The notes beneath the pieces were generated by a model. It was given only the letters and a program-made list of their open reading frames with translations. It was not told the DNA's origin and did no database searches. A stretch of 64,000 nt of DNA. Source: G963663615 sp963663615 (GTDB taxonomy: Bacteria; Bacteroidota; Ignavibacteria; Ignavibacteriales; Melioribacteraceae). The DNA lies in the NCBI GenBank assembly GCA_963663615.1, contig OY760517.1, positions 1,054,001-1,118,000 of the forward strand, read 5' to 3'. The translations under genes were made by a program, and so were the position numbers. This document shows, piece after piece, positions 19,468-27,802 of the stretch (its first letter is position 1; each line of letters opens with the position of its first letter).

Positions 19468-20335
19468 AATTTGCTCTTTCCTTAAATGTTACGAAATTAT
19501 ATTTGGAGAAAAGTAACTTGAATTTATTTGTTATTGATCCTCTAAACAGATTAAATCGAATAAAAGAAAAAAGGCATTCATAAAATGAGGAATTCCCGTT
19601 ACCGGGTAATACAAAAAAATCCTTTAGGCAAACAGCCTTCTTATCAAATTCATAGGGGTGACAGTATAAGTTAACATTTTTGTTTTGTGAAGCAATTTTA
19701 TTAAAAAAGTAACTTATCAGAAATTTGGGTAATAGCCGCATGTAACCACCACCAGCAATAGGAAAGTTGAACATACTGCTTTTATATATCGTAATTGGAA
19801 ATTCCACAATACTACTTTCATTTTGTAGAAGATATACTTCATCTTGTGTACTGAAATTTTCAATTCCATATCGCAGCATATTGGCTGGTACAATACTACT
19901 GTCGTATTCAAAACCAAGTTTTGTGAGGATTTGCAAAACATGAATGTTTTTATTCGTTATAGAAAAACACGGAGCTCTAAAACCAACAACAGGTGATGAA
20001 GTTAAATTACTAAGTGTGCTCTGTGTTTCATAAAGCTCCTGTTCAATCATTTCATCCGAGAGAGTTGTTAATGGTTTATGCGTAAAACCATGTATCCCGA
20101 TTTCATGCCCTGCTTCATTAATGCGTTTAATTAAATCCGGTCTATAAGATGCTAACATTCCTAACACAAAAAAGGTAGCTCTTATGTTATTGGCTTCCAG
20201 TAATGAAAGTAAAATATCGGTCTGCTCTTCAATTCGGTATGAAGGAGAAACTACTTTGTCCTCTAGTTTGGTATTGCGACACTGCAAGAAATCTTCAAAA
20301 TCAACACCAAGTGTAAAATAACCAATGTTATCCAT
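19424..20335 (-). CDS. Polysaccharide deacetylase (NodB fold), exopolysaccharide-locus type
   Basis: Removes acetyl groups from a glycan. The 303-residue product has the catalytic VDFEDF (Asp 12, Glu 14, Asp 15), the metal-binding HGFTH (His 82 and 86), GFRAPCFS, and a C-terminal NLYCHPYEFD segment like that of deacetylases in exopolysaccharide/PEP-CTERM loci. There is no signal peptide, so it would act in the cytoplasm. An AAGGTGAG precedes the ATG. The 3' end overlaps the methyltransferase gene by 44 bases, and the two form an operon. No glycosyltransferase is adjacent. Confidence 0.87.
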   Translation of the reverse strand: MDNIGYFTLGVDFEDFLQCRNTKLEDKVVSPSYRIEEQTDILLSLLEANNIRATFFVLGMLASYRPDLIKRINEAGHEIGIHGFTHKPLTTLSDEMIEQELYETQSTLSNLTSSPVVGFRAPCFSITNKNIHVLQILTKLGFEYDSSIVPANMLRYGIENFSTQDEVYLLQNESSIVEFPITIYKSSMFNFPIAGGGYMRLLPKFLISYFFNKIASQNKNVNLYCHPYEFDKKAVCLKDFFVLPGNGNSSFYECLFSFIRFNLFRGSITNKFKLLFSKYNFVTFKERANYVKERNKPAVLECA

Positions 20336-20502
20336 AACTCACCTTAATCAAATCAGTTGATAATATTAGGCCGAGAATATGATTATGTGATTGCCCATTT
20401 GCCCTTATCCGGCTTTTGAAAATATAAATATTAATATTTACATATCCAATTAAAACAATATTAAAAGTAAAGTGTAAAGAATTTTTAAATAAAAATAATG
20501 AA

Positions 20503-20536
20503 GGAATTGTTAGGAAATTGTTAAGGAATTGTTAAG
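20503..20536. repeat. Short tandem repeat upstream of the deacetylase operon
   Basis: Three near-identical units of 10-12 bases (GGAATTGTTA, GGAAATTGTTAA, GGAATTGTTAAG) lie head to tail about 170 bases before the deacetylase start. The spacing near one helical turn could suit cooperative protein binding, but simple slippage is equally possible. Confidence 0.45.
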
Positions 20537-20563
20537 TGAGTAATTTAATTGTTGGGGTTGATT

Positions 20564-21571
20564 TTAAGCCAAACTAACTTTTATCTTGATTCTTTTTTCT
20601 ATTCTTGATACTGGAATAACATAGGTGCTTCTGGCGGAAGAGGCTACAACTATTCCTATTACGGTTCCATCTTCATAAAAAAGTGCTGCACCCGAATCTC
20701 CAAAGGTTGACATTTTAGTTGTACTATATAGACCATTAAGATAAATTGTATAGTTATTGTTATAGGTTATCCTTTTATTGGGGGTATATGATCGAAGGTA
20801 CCCCTTTTGGTAACCGGAACTTTTTCCCGCCAAATATACTACTCGCCCGTCTTCAATATCCGAATCACTAATTTCTGCTGTGGCGAGGGGTGCAATAATA
20901 TCAGGGAAAGTTATTTGAGGTGCTAATTGTGACTTACTTATTTTGGCGAGTGCAATATCAAGCTCAAAATTCAGGCTACCCTCGGTAACATTTCCCAATA
21001 TATCCTCTTTGGTGCCACCATCCTCGAGTGCGGGGCAAATAACGGATTTCTCATCCTCTTCAGAATAGTTAACTTCGGTTATGTTATTTTGTAATTCCGG
21101 GGCACATAATACATGGTAGCAACTTAATAAATAGTATTCTTTTGAACCATTTGTTTCCCTGTAAACTTTCAGACCAATAGTTCCACCGTTATTATTACCA
21201 AGTCTGGAAATACCGGTGCCGGGTCGCCTCGGGAAAAAATTACCACCCATAAGAGAGTCGCGGGAACCATAGCTTGTATCAGCAGTGGCAGGTGTGTCTT
21301 CGATAACATCGGTAGGTATTTTGTAGCTTCTATTATTATAGGAATAACTTATAAAAGGAGGCACTTGCTTAGATTGAGGAACATCTGTTAACTTTTGCTC
21401 GAATTCAAATATAATGGCATTTACATTAGTTCTTAGAACACCGATTTCTTTTTTGCCGGCAGAAATACCAATAAGATTATTAAACCGGTTATACCAGTTT
21501 GCACTATTTTCTTCTATACAGTTTATTAGAACTTTAATTGGTATTGCATCATCAATAACATTTTGGCTCAT
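20564..21571 (-). CDS. Trypsin-fold serine protease without signal peptide
   Basis: The 335-residue product carries a chymotrypsin-like triad in order: His 153 in CYHVL, Asp 205 in LDIALAK and Ser 293 in FGDSGAAL. The first 100 residues are a helical lead without a signal sequence or membrane segment, so the protein looks cytoplasmic, which is unusual for this fold. I chose the ATG at 21571 because TTGGAG stands seven bases upstream; an in-frame TTG four codons earlier is part of that site. Target and partners are unknown. The gene is alone, about 110 bases downstream of a terminator that serves its upstream neighbour. Confidence 0.78.
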   Translation of the reverse strand: MSQNVIDDAIPIKVLINCIEENSANWYNRFNNLIGISAGKKEIGVLRTNVNAIIFEFEQKLTDVPQSKQVPPFISYSYNNRSYKIPTDVIEDTPATADTSYGSRDSLMGGNFFPRRPGTGISRLGNNNGGTIGLKVYRETNGSKEYYLLSCYHVLCAPELQNNITEVNYSEEDEKSVICPALEDGGTKEDILGNVTEGSLNFELDIALAKISKSQLAPQITFPDIIAPLATAEISDSDIEDGRVVYLAGKSSGYQKGYLRSYTPNKRITYNNNYTIYLNGLYSTTKMSTFGDSGAALFYEDGTVIGIVVASSARSTYVIPVSRIEKRIKIKVSLA

Positions 21572-21649
21572 AAAGTTCTCCAATATATTATTAAACTATG
21601 GCTTAAAAATAATCTAAAATATAGGAGTAATTATCCAATAATGTTACAT

Positions 21650-21677
21650 AAAAAAGACCTCCCAAAGGAAGGTCTTT
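21650..21677 (-). terminator. Rho-independent terminator of the 446-residue protein gene
   Basis: Read on the minus strand, an 8-bp stem AAAGACCT / AGGTCTTT with a 9-base loop is followed by six T. It lies 18 bases after the stop at 21695 and separates it from the protease gene. Confidence 0.85.
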
Positions 21678-21694
21678 CCAATAAATTTTTAGCT

Positions 21695-23035
21695 CTATTC
21701 ACCAACAACAAAGTATTGCAAGATACGCAAATCGAGGTTTACACCCATAAAATAGGAAAAGTCCCAACGGTTAATAAGACTCTCTTCAAGATTGCCAGAG
21801 AAGACATCTTCACCAAAGTTAAAATCTTCCTGATCAGCAATTATCTGATGGCGTCCGTAGTGCAGACCACCTGCCAAACTTAGTCCACGTGCAAGATCGT
21901 ATTGCAACCCTACAAATAAATTTTCGAACTGGTCGCTTTCAATCTGTGTACCCAGAAGTATTCCAATTCTTTCTAAAGAGAGGTAATTGGGTTCGTACAA
22001 AAATGTTCTTGGAACAGGATAATAAACAGCCATTAGCGTAACAACTCTTCTCGATGTAGGGTTTTCGGCTACAAGAGTTGTATCACCGTTACTCTTAACA
22101 AAAGGAGTAATATTTGTTGGATTTGAAAGTCCGGTTGAATAAAGTCCGGCAGCCAGACTAACATGGTACTTTTTAGCAACCTTAATTTTTTTATGCATAA
22201 TAATATCAGAATTACCGGTATTAAGCTCAACTCGCTTTAACTTAATTATGAACTCACCGGTGTATGGACCAAATGTGGTTTCCTTAATTCCAACTTCAAT
22301 AGGTGTATTGCTTCCATTACTACTGTTTGCGTAAGTACCATTAAGGTTTTCGGTAGTGTTCAGAATATTAAACTGTGGATCGTACTCACCATCAACAGAA
22401 TAAGAGAATTTGTAACCGGCATTTTTGTCATAAAACAGAACTACCATATAAGTATAAGTTTCTTCAACTTTTGGTGGTATTGAGGTTAAAATATAATCAC
22501 CATCCTGATCAAGGAATATGTGCACCATATTATTTCTGATGTACAGTCCCTTTTCAGTTGAATAATAACGGTCGAACTGGTATTCGGTTTTAATTTTGTT
22601 AATTGCATAATCATAAATATCGTTCTGGGCAAGTTTAACAGATGGGGCAGGCATACTTTCATTAATATACTTTATGTTGAAATTATTTTTATCAGACTCA
22701 AAACGAAAAACATATTGTCTGTTATCATTATCCAATTCACCTTCAAGGTTGTATTCAATAAGCCATAGAGAGTCAGATTTTGTTTTTACATTTGGCTCTA
22801 TAACATAATCATCACCAAGTGCCTTTACAATAATACTACCAACCGAATTATCGGGTACATTTTTTACAATTATTTTAGCCGAGCTTATTGTACTGGATGA
22901 ATATGAAATATTAATGTTTTTGTAGTCGTCAATATACTTATAGTCAATATTAACAACGCCTGCATTAGCAGAAACAGTAGCACAAAAAAGAATTAGTGCT
23001 AAAATAGTTCTGATCAAAAAGGAAAGATTTTTCAT
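21695..23035 (-). CDS. Secreted protein of unknown function with a possible beta-barrel end
   Basis: Not recognised. The 446-residue product has a clear signal peptide (about 1-25, ANA end) and an AAGGAG seven bases before its ATG. Residues about 30-300 alternate short polar and hydrophobic stretches, as in beta-sandwich modules. From about residue 300, segments such as HVSLAAGLYSTG, IGILLGTQIE, FVGLQYDLARGLSLAGGLHYG and YFMGVNLDLRIL look like outer-membrane strands. It may be a surface protein anchored by a small barrel; this is inference from composition only. Confidence 0.6.
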   Translation of the reverse strand: MKNLSFLIRTILALILFCATVSANAGVVNIDYKYIDDYKNINISYSSSTISSAKIIVKNVPDNSVGSIIVKALGDDYVIEPNVKTKSDSLWLIEYNLEGELDNDNRQYVFRFESDKNNFNIKYINESMPAPSVKLAQNDIYDYAINKIKTEYQFDRYYSTEKGLYIRNNMVHIFLDQDGDYILTSIPPKVEETYTYMVVLFYDKNAGYKFSYSVDGEYDPQFNILNTTENLNGTYANSSNGSNTPIEVGIKETTFGPYTGEFIIKLKRVELNTGNSDIIMHKKIKVAKKYHVSLAAGLYSTGLSNPTNITPFVKSNGDTTLVAENPTSRRVVTLMAVYYPVPRTFLYEPNYLSLERIGILLGTQIESDQFENLFVGLQYDLARGLSLAGGLHYGRHQIIADQEDFNFGEDVFSGNLEESLINRWDFSYFMGVNLDLRILQYFVVGE

Positions 23036-23741
23036 TTTTTCTCCTTGTTCTACGGATATGTCCGATTAATAAGTTTGAAATTTCGTAAATCACAAATACT
23101 ACATACCTAAACAGGATGTAATACAGTATCTCTTTCCCTACACATTCGTTATTAGTTTTCCCTTAAACTAAAACTATGTACATAGTTTATGCTTTATCCG
23201 TTAATAGCCCCTGTTTTACCCCTCTGTATAATAAGAGTAACGAGATGTGAAATTTATATTGAATTTAAATAGTAATAATCGTAAGGAGGAGTTGTGAAGA
23301 AGGGTATTAGCCTCAAAGTATAAATAAATTGGATTTAGTAAATGTATTTTCATAATAATAAATATTAAAATAAGTTAAAATAATTAACACCATATAACTG
23401 GAAATATGATACTTTTACCAGTAAAACTTTTAACATTTATCTCACCCTAATAGCCCAAAAGGGTAATTGGAAAGATACTAATTGAAAGGAAAAACACAAA
23501 TAAATTTAAGCTAATTGGCATTAATTATTACAAAATTAATATGTTGTGATGAAATTAGTATTAAGCTGTTAAAATATTGATTTTATACTATAATTAAGTG
23601 CAAATAAATGTTGTTGTTATTTAAGTTATTAAAGAGCTTTTTTATTACGATAACATGTTGCATATTAAAAATTTAAAAGTTACTTTAGCAAAAATATAAG
23701 GTGCTATAGGAAAGAAAGTATAACAACTATTCTGTGAGGGG
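23036..23741. other. 706-base divergent intergenic region
   Basis: No gene is visible here. The region is very AT-rich and lies between two genes that point away from each other, so it should hold both promoters. It contains a perfect 18-base palindrome (23171-23188), listed separately. No convincing open frame with a ribosome site, tRNA or terminator was seen. Confidence 0.6.
23171..23188. promoter_or_regulatory. Perfect 18-base palindrome, candidate operator
   Basis: AAACTATGTACATAGTTT reads the same on both strands. It is 136 bases from the start of the secreted protein gene and 554 from the start of the kinase gene. A dimeric repressor or activator site is plausible; no regulator of known specificity is adjacent. 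Confidence 0.4.
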
Positions 23742-26267
23742 ATGTTTAATAAAAACGAATACATATTGATAGTTGATGATGATCAGGTGAGTCTTGGCAT
23801 ACTTGGCGAATTAGTTGGAGATTTGGGGTATAAGGTAAAATATGCTTCAAACGGCGAAGAGGCATTAAAGTTAGCCTCGGTTTACAAACCATCCATTGTT
23901 TTGCTTGATATAATTATGCCTGGTATGGATGGTATTGAGGTTTGCAGTAAGCTGAAAGAAGACCCCATACTAAAAAATGTGCCTGTAATCTTTATAACCT
24001 CTTCTACCGATAAGGAAATGAAAATTAAAGCTTTTGAGCGTGGTGGGGTTGATTATATAACCAAACCTTATGAACCCTCTGAAGTTCTTGCTCGCGTTAA
24101 AACACACCTCGAACTTTTTAAGGTTAGAAACAGTCTTAATGAACTTGTTTATGAGCGTACTGCAAAACTGGAGGAACTCGATAGAAAACATAACCAGGCA
24201 CAAAGGATAGCCAAACTAGGGCACTGGGAACTTAATTTTGAAAATAATATTATGTGCTGGTCTGATGAGGTTTATTCCATATTTGGAGTCTCACCCGAGA
24301 GATTTAAACTTAATTTTAACAATTTCCTTGGTTTTTTACATCCCGATGATAAAAAGTTAGTGCTTAGAGAGCTTTTAATTTCAAGGGGAAAAAATAAGTC
24401 TTGTGAAGTTACTTACAGATTGATAATGAGTGATGGCTCAATAAAACACGTGAATCAGATTTGTGAATTCGAAACTAATAATGAATCAAAAATTATTAAG
24501 GCTTATGGTACAATAAGTGATATTTCAAGATTGAAGGAAACAGAAAAGAACCTTCAAATTGCCTTGAGGGATCATAATACAATTAGCGAATGCAACAAGG
24601 CGTTAGTAAGAGCAAAATCGGAGCAAGATTTACTTAATGACATCTGCAATATTATAGTTCGTTCTGGAGGACATAAAATGTGCTGGGTTGGCTTTAAGGA
24701 TGAAGACCCGGAAGTGAAAATTGTTGTACCAGTGGCTCTTGCCGGCAATGACGATGGATATGTAAATAAAATAAGAGTTTCATGGGATGATTCTGATACA
24801 GGTACTGGTCCGGCTGGAACCGCATTAAAAACTGGTTTACCAACTGTAATCGATTCGGTTATAGATGATATATGGTTTTTACCCTGGAAAGATGAAGCAC
24901 TCAAGAGGGGGTATCAATCTGTTATTTCATTACCGCTTAAGGATAGTGGAGATGTTTTTGGAGTTCTTACTATATATGCTTCTGAAGTAGGTATTTTTGA
25001 TAATGAAGAAGTTAATTTGCTGACTGAGCTTGCCGATGATCTGGCTTTCGGTATTATTGCACTCCGCACCAACAACAAACTTGAACAAACTGTAAAGGCT
25101 CTTAAAGAAAGTGAAGCTAGTTATAGAAAGCTTGTTGAAAATACTGCGGAGGGAATTTGTATTGTAAACGAAGATGATCGATTTTTGTTTTCCAATTCAG
25201 CAGCAAATGAAATGTTTGGAGTTGGAGATTCAGGACTAACAGGAAGAACTTTATCTGATTTTGTTGACACCGAGACACAAAACTTTTTTACAGAAGAAAC
25301 CAAATTGAGGCGGAAAGGAAAGGTAAGCCGCTACGAATTTAAGGTTACAAGAGAAGATGGTTCGGAGAGATATTTAAAGGTAACAGCTTCACCACAATTC
25401 GATAAAAGCAACAAGTTACTTGGTACTTTTGGCATTATACTCGATATTACCCAAACCAAAAAAGCCAAGGAAGAACTTGAGCAAAAAAATAGTGAATTAA
25501 GTGAGTTGAACGAAAAGCTTCAATCTATTAATAGCGAACTAATTATTGCTAAGGATAAAGCAGAGCAAAGCGATAAACTGAAGTCTGCATTCCTTGCAAA
25601 TATGAGTCATGAAATAAGAACCCCAATGAATGGTATAATGGGATTTGCTGAAATACTAACCGAAGAAGGGCTGCCAAGAGAAGAACATAACGAATATCTT
25701 GAAATGATAATGGATAGTGGCAAAAGAATGTTGGGTATAATCAATAATATTGTTGATATGTCGAAAATTGAATCCGGGCATTCTGAACTGGAAATTAGTG
25801 AATTGTGTATTTCGGAACAACTTATGCAAACTTATAACATTTTTCGAAAGGCTACAGAGGAAAAGAATCTTGAGCTGGTTCTGGAAAATAATGTACCTGA
25901 TGATTTAATGGTAAAAACAGATCATCACAAAATATATTCAATTCTTTCGAATTTACTTAATAATGCTATTAAATATACAAACTCGGGTACTATAACTCTT
26001 GGTTGTTCGTTAAAAGATAATTCCATTGAGTATTGTGTTAGAGATACTGGTATTGGTATTCCAGAAAATAAATATGATATTATATTTAATTCGTTTGTGC
26101 AGGCAGATATGAGTTTAACCAAGGCTTATGAGGGTGCAGGATTAGGACTTTCAATTTCAAAAGCATACATTGAAATGCTGGGTGGTGAAATATCTTTTAA
26201 ATCACAAGTAACCAAGGGTACTACCTTTTGGATTAAAATTCCTGTTGATGTTTCTGTTCTAACCTGA
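23742..26267 (+). CDS. Receiver-PAS-GAF-PAS hybrid sensor histidine kinase
   Basis: Cytoplasmic 841-residue kinase with no membrane segment. Domains in order: receiver (1-125, phospho-acceptor Asp 56 in LLDIIMPGMDG), PAS (about 155-265), GAF (about 283-435), PAS (about 455-580), HisKA with His 623 in SHEIRTP, and the ATPase domain (about 725-838: NLLNNAIKYT, RDTGIGIP, GAGLGLS). The receiver at the N terminus suggests the kinase is itself tuned by another kinase's phosphate. The ATG lies right after GAGGGG, a short spacing. The upstream intergenic region of 706 bases makes this the first gene of its unit. Confidence 0.9.
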   Translation: MFNKNEYILIVDDDQVSLGILGELVGDLGYKVKYASNGEEALKLASVYKPSIVLLDIIMPGMDGIEVCSKLKEDPILKNVPVIFITSSTDKEMKIKAFERGGVDYITKPYEPSEVLARVKTHLELFKVRNSLNELVYERTAKLEELDRKHNQAQRIAKLGHWELNFENNIMCWSDEVYSIFGVSPERFKLNFNNFLGFLHPDDKKLVLRELLISRGKNKSCEVTYRLIMSDGSIKHVNQICEFETNNESKIIKAYGTISDISRLKETEKNLQIALRDHNTISECNKALVRAKSEQDLLNDICNIIVRSGGHKMCWVGFKDEDPEVKIVVPVALAGNDDGYVNKIRVSWDDSDTGTGPAGTALKTGLPTVIDSVIDDIWFLPWKDEALKRGYQSVISLPLKDSGDVFGVLTIYASEVGIFDNEEVNLLTELADDLAFGIIALRTNNKLEQTVKALKESEASYRKLVENTAEGICIVNEDDRFLFSNSAANEMFGVGDSGLTGRTLSDFVDTETQNFFTEETKLRRKGKVSRYEFKVTREDGSERYLKVTASPQFDKSNKLLGTFGIILDITQTKKAKEELEQKNSELSELNEKLQSINSELIIAKDKAEQSDKLKSAFLANMSHEIRTPMNGIMGFAEILTEEGLPREEHNEYLEMIMDSGKRMLGIINNIVDMSKIESGHSELEISELCISEQLMQTYNIFRKATEEKNLELVLENNVPDDLMVKTDHHKIYSILSNLLNNAIKYTNSGTITLGCSLKDNSIEYCVRDTGIGIPENKYDIIFNSFVQADMSLTKAYEGAGLGLSISKAYIEMLGGEISFKSQVTKGTTFWIKIPVDVSVLT

Positions 26268-26392
26268 CACTGTGTTAAAAATCAAAAGAACAGGTATTCG
26301 AGAAAAAATTATCGATTTCAGCTTTTTTTATGTTGTATTCATGATTATATTGTGTATCTGTTTATAACTTATTATGGTAATCCGAGGGATCC

Positions 26393-26950
26393 ATGAATAA
26401 ACGAATTGAAGAGCATATAAAAAACAAAGACTACGTTAGGGTTTACATTGAGGAAACTGCTGGATTAGAGCTTACTCATTTCAACGGATTTATTCTGGAA
26501 CAGAATGATGATTTGGTGATGATGATTGATACAATTGATTTTTACTATGATGGTATTGTATTCGCAAGAAAATCTGATATTACTGAAATTAGATGTCGTG
26601 AAATTCAGAAGTTCAACAAGTTTATTTACGAAAAAGAAAATTTGATAGATGATTTTTTCTCAAGGCATTTAAAACTAAACCTCAACTTTGGTACAGTAAA
26701 GGAGCTATTTGAATCAATTAAGGAAAATGGTATTCCTGTTAATATTTACTGTGAGTATGAAAAAGAAAGCCGGTTTGTAATCGGTCCGGTAGCTGATTTT
26801 GATGCTGAAACGATATGGGTAAAACATTTTGATGCAATAGGCGAATATGATTTAAAACCTGTAAAGTTAGAGTATGATGAAATAACATATATAAAAGTAA
26901 ATTCACCATACTCCAATATTTACTATAAGTACGCAAGCGAAGTTAATTGA
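26393..26950 (+). CDS. Uncharacterised 185-residue protein with two similar halves
   Basis: Not recognised. No signal peptide or membrane segment. The two halves share a pattern: a short helical start, then beta-rich text (GFILEQNDDLVMMID... ITEIR and GPVADFDAETIWVKH... ITYIK) each ending in an Ile-Thr-x-Ile-(Arg/Lys) strand. This resembles two small barrel domains of the Sm or SH3 kind joined by a linker near residue 95. It follows the hybrid kinase by 125 bases without an obvious terminator between, so co-transcription is possible. Function unknown. Confidence 0.7.
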   Translation: MNKRIEEHIKNKDYVRVYIEETAGLELTHFNGFILEQNDDLVMMIDTIDFYYDGIVFARKSDITEIRCREIQKFNKFIYEKENLIDDFFSRHLKLNLNFGTVKELFESIKENGIPVNIYCEYEKESRFVIGPVADFDAETIWVKHFDAIGEYDLKPVKLEYDEITYIKVNSPYSNIYYKYASEVN

Positions 26951-26981
26951 ACAAAATAGTTAAGTGATAAAATTAAATACA

Positions 26982-27018
26982 CTCCAAAATTTCAAGAATT
27001 TTCGGAGGATTACTGTCC
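26982..27018. repeat. Hairpin repeat, copy 1
   Basis: CTCC, an AAAATT arm, a short loop, an AATTTT arm, then CGGAGG and CTGTCC a few bases on. It matches the hairpin at 27765-27800 in stem, order and the trailing CTGTCC, but its stem has a mismatch and no T tract follows on the plus strand. The two copies bracket the gene at 27085. Confidence 0.5.
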
Positions 27019-27084
27019 TCATTGGGCGTAGACAAGAAAAATTCTTAAATTTATAAAGCGGCAATCTTAATATTAAGGTTAATC

Positions 27085-27564
27085 ATGTTATGTTTAAGAG
27101 GTAAGTTTAGCTTGTTTGAACAGTTATGGATGCAGATTACATTCCACACAATTTGGATTGTAGGGGCTATTGGCTTGTGGAAAATCAACACAACTTATGC
27201 AGTACTTTACATTTTATTTGTTTTAATTGGTATTCTTGGATTAATAGTGGGGCAATGGATTTGTCCGAGATGTCCTCATATACATGAACACAACTCATGT
27301 ATGCAGCTACCTCCTTCAATAACGAAATTATTCATTCGTAAGAGAGTTGCAAAACCACTTACGAAAATTGAAAAGATTTCATTTTTCTTTGTATTATATG
27401 GTGTGTTTCTGTTACCAGCATATTGGGTAGTTCAGGATAAAGTGTTGGCTATTCCATTTATTTTAGCCGGATTATCTCACTATACCAGTTATTTTATGTG
27501 GTTTTGCAAAAGATGCCTTAATTCACATTGCCCGCAAAACATGAATATGTTTACTGTTAAATAG
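27085..27564 (+). CDS. Membrane protein with two Cys/His clusters, unknown function
   Basis: Not recognised. The 159-residue product has about four hydrophobic segments (roughly 18-34, 37-57, 97-115 and 121-140). Each hairpin is followed by a Cys-rich loop: Cys 60, 63 and 72 with His 65 and 68 after the second segment, and Cys 141, 144 and 149 with His 148 after the last. These could bind a metal or an iron-sulfur cluster, or be redox-active; the sequence does not decide. An AAGG about eight bases upstream supports the ATG. It lies alone between two related hairpin repeats. Confidence 0.65.
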   Translation: MLCLRGKFSLFEQLWMQITFHTIWIVGAIGLWKINTTYAVLYILFVLIGILGLIVGQWICPRCPHIHEHNSCMQLPPSITKLFIRKRVAKPLTKIEKISFFFVLYGVFLLPAYWVVQDKVLAIPFILAGLSHYTSYFMWFCKRCLNSHCPQNMNMFTVK

Positions 27565-27757
27565 TAATTTATTTATTACTACTAAGTTATTAATCGCTTC
27601 AATACGGCGAGGTTTTCTACTGTCAGCGATGCGAGTAGTGCAAAAAAAGAATTAAGAACTAACTATGTTATATTATGAATGGTGAATAGTATCAGTAGTA
27701 GTGTGGTTGTTTACCTTAATCCTAATTTACCTAATGAGTTCTAATAGTGTCATGGAT

Positions 27758-27791
27758 AAAAAACCTCCGAAATTTTAAAAATTTCGGAGGT
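27758..27791 (-). terminator. Terminator of nfo; hairpin repeat, copy 2
   Basis: A perfect 13-bp stem (ACCTCCGAAATTT with its complement) and 3-base loop is followed on the minus strand by six T, 12 bases after the nfo stop. It is related to the hairpin at 26982-27018. Confidence 0.88.
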
Positions 27792-27802
27792 ATGCTGTCC
27801 AT

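Noticed and set aside
21563..21883. Plus-strand open frame spanning the terminator and the end of the 446-residue gene
   Set aside because: It crosses a strong terminator and lies opposite a gene with signal peptide and ribosome site.
27565..27760. Possible tRNA or small RNA after the Cys/His membrane protein
   Set aside because: No cloverleaf, acceptor stem or promoter pattern could be built from it.
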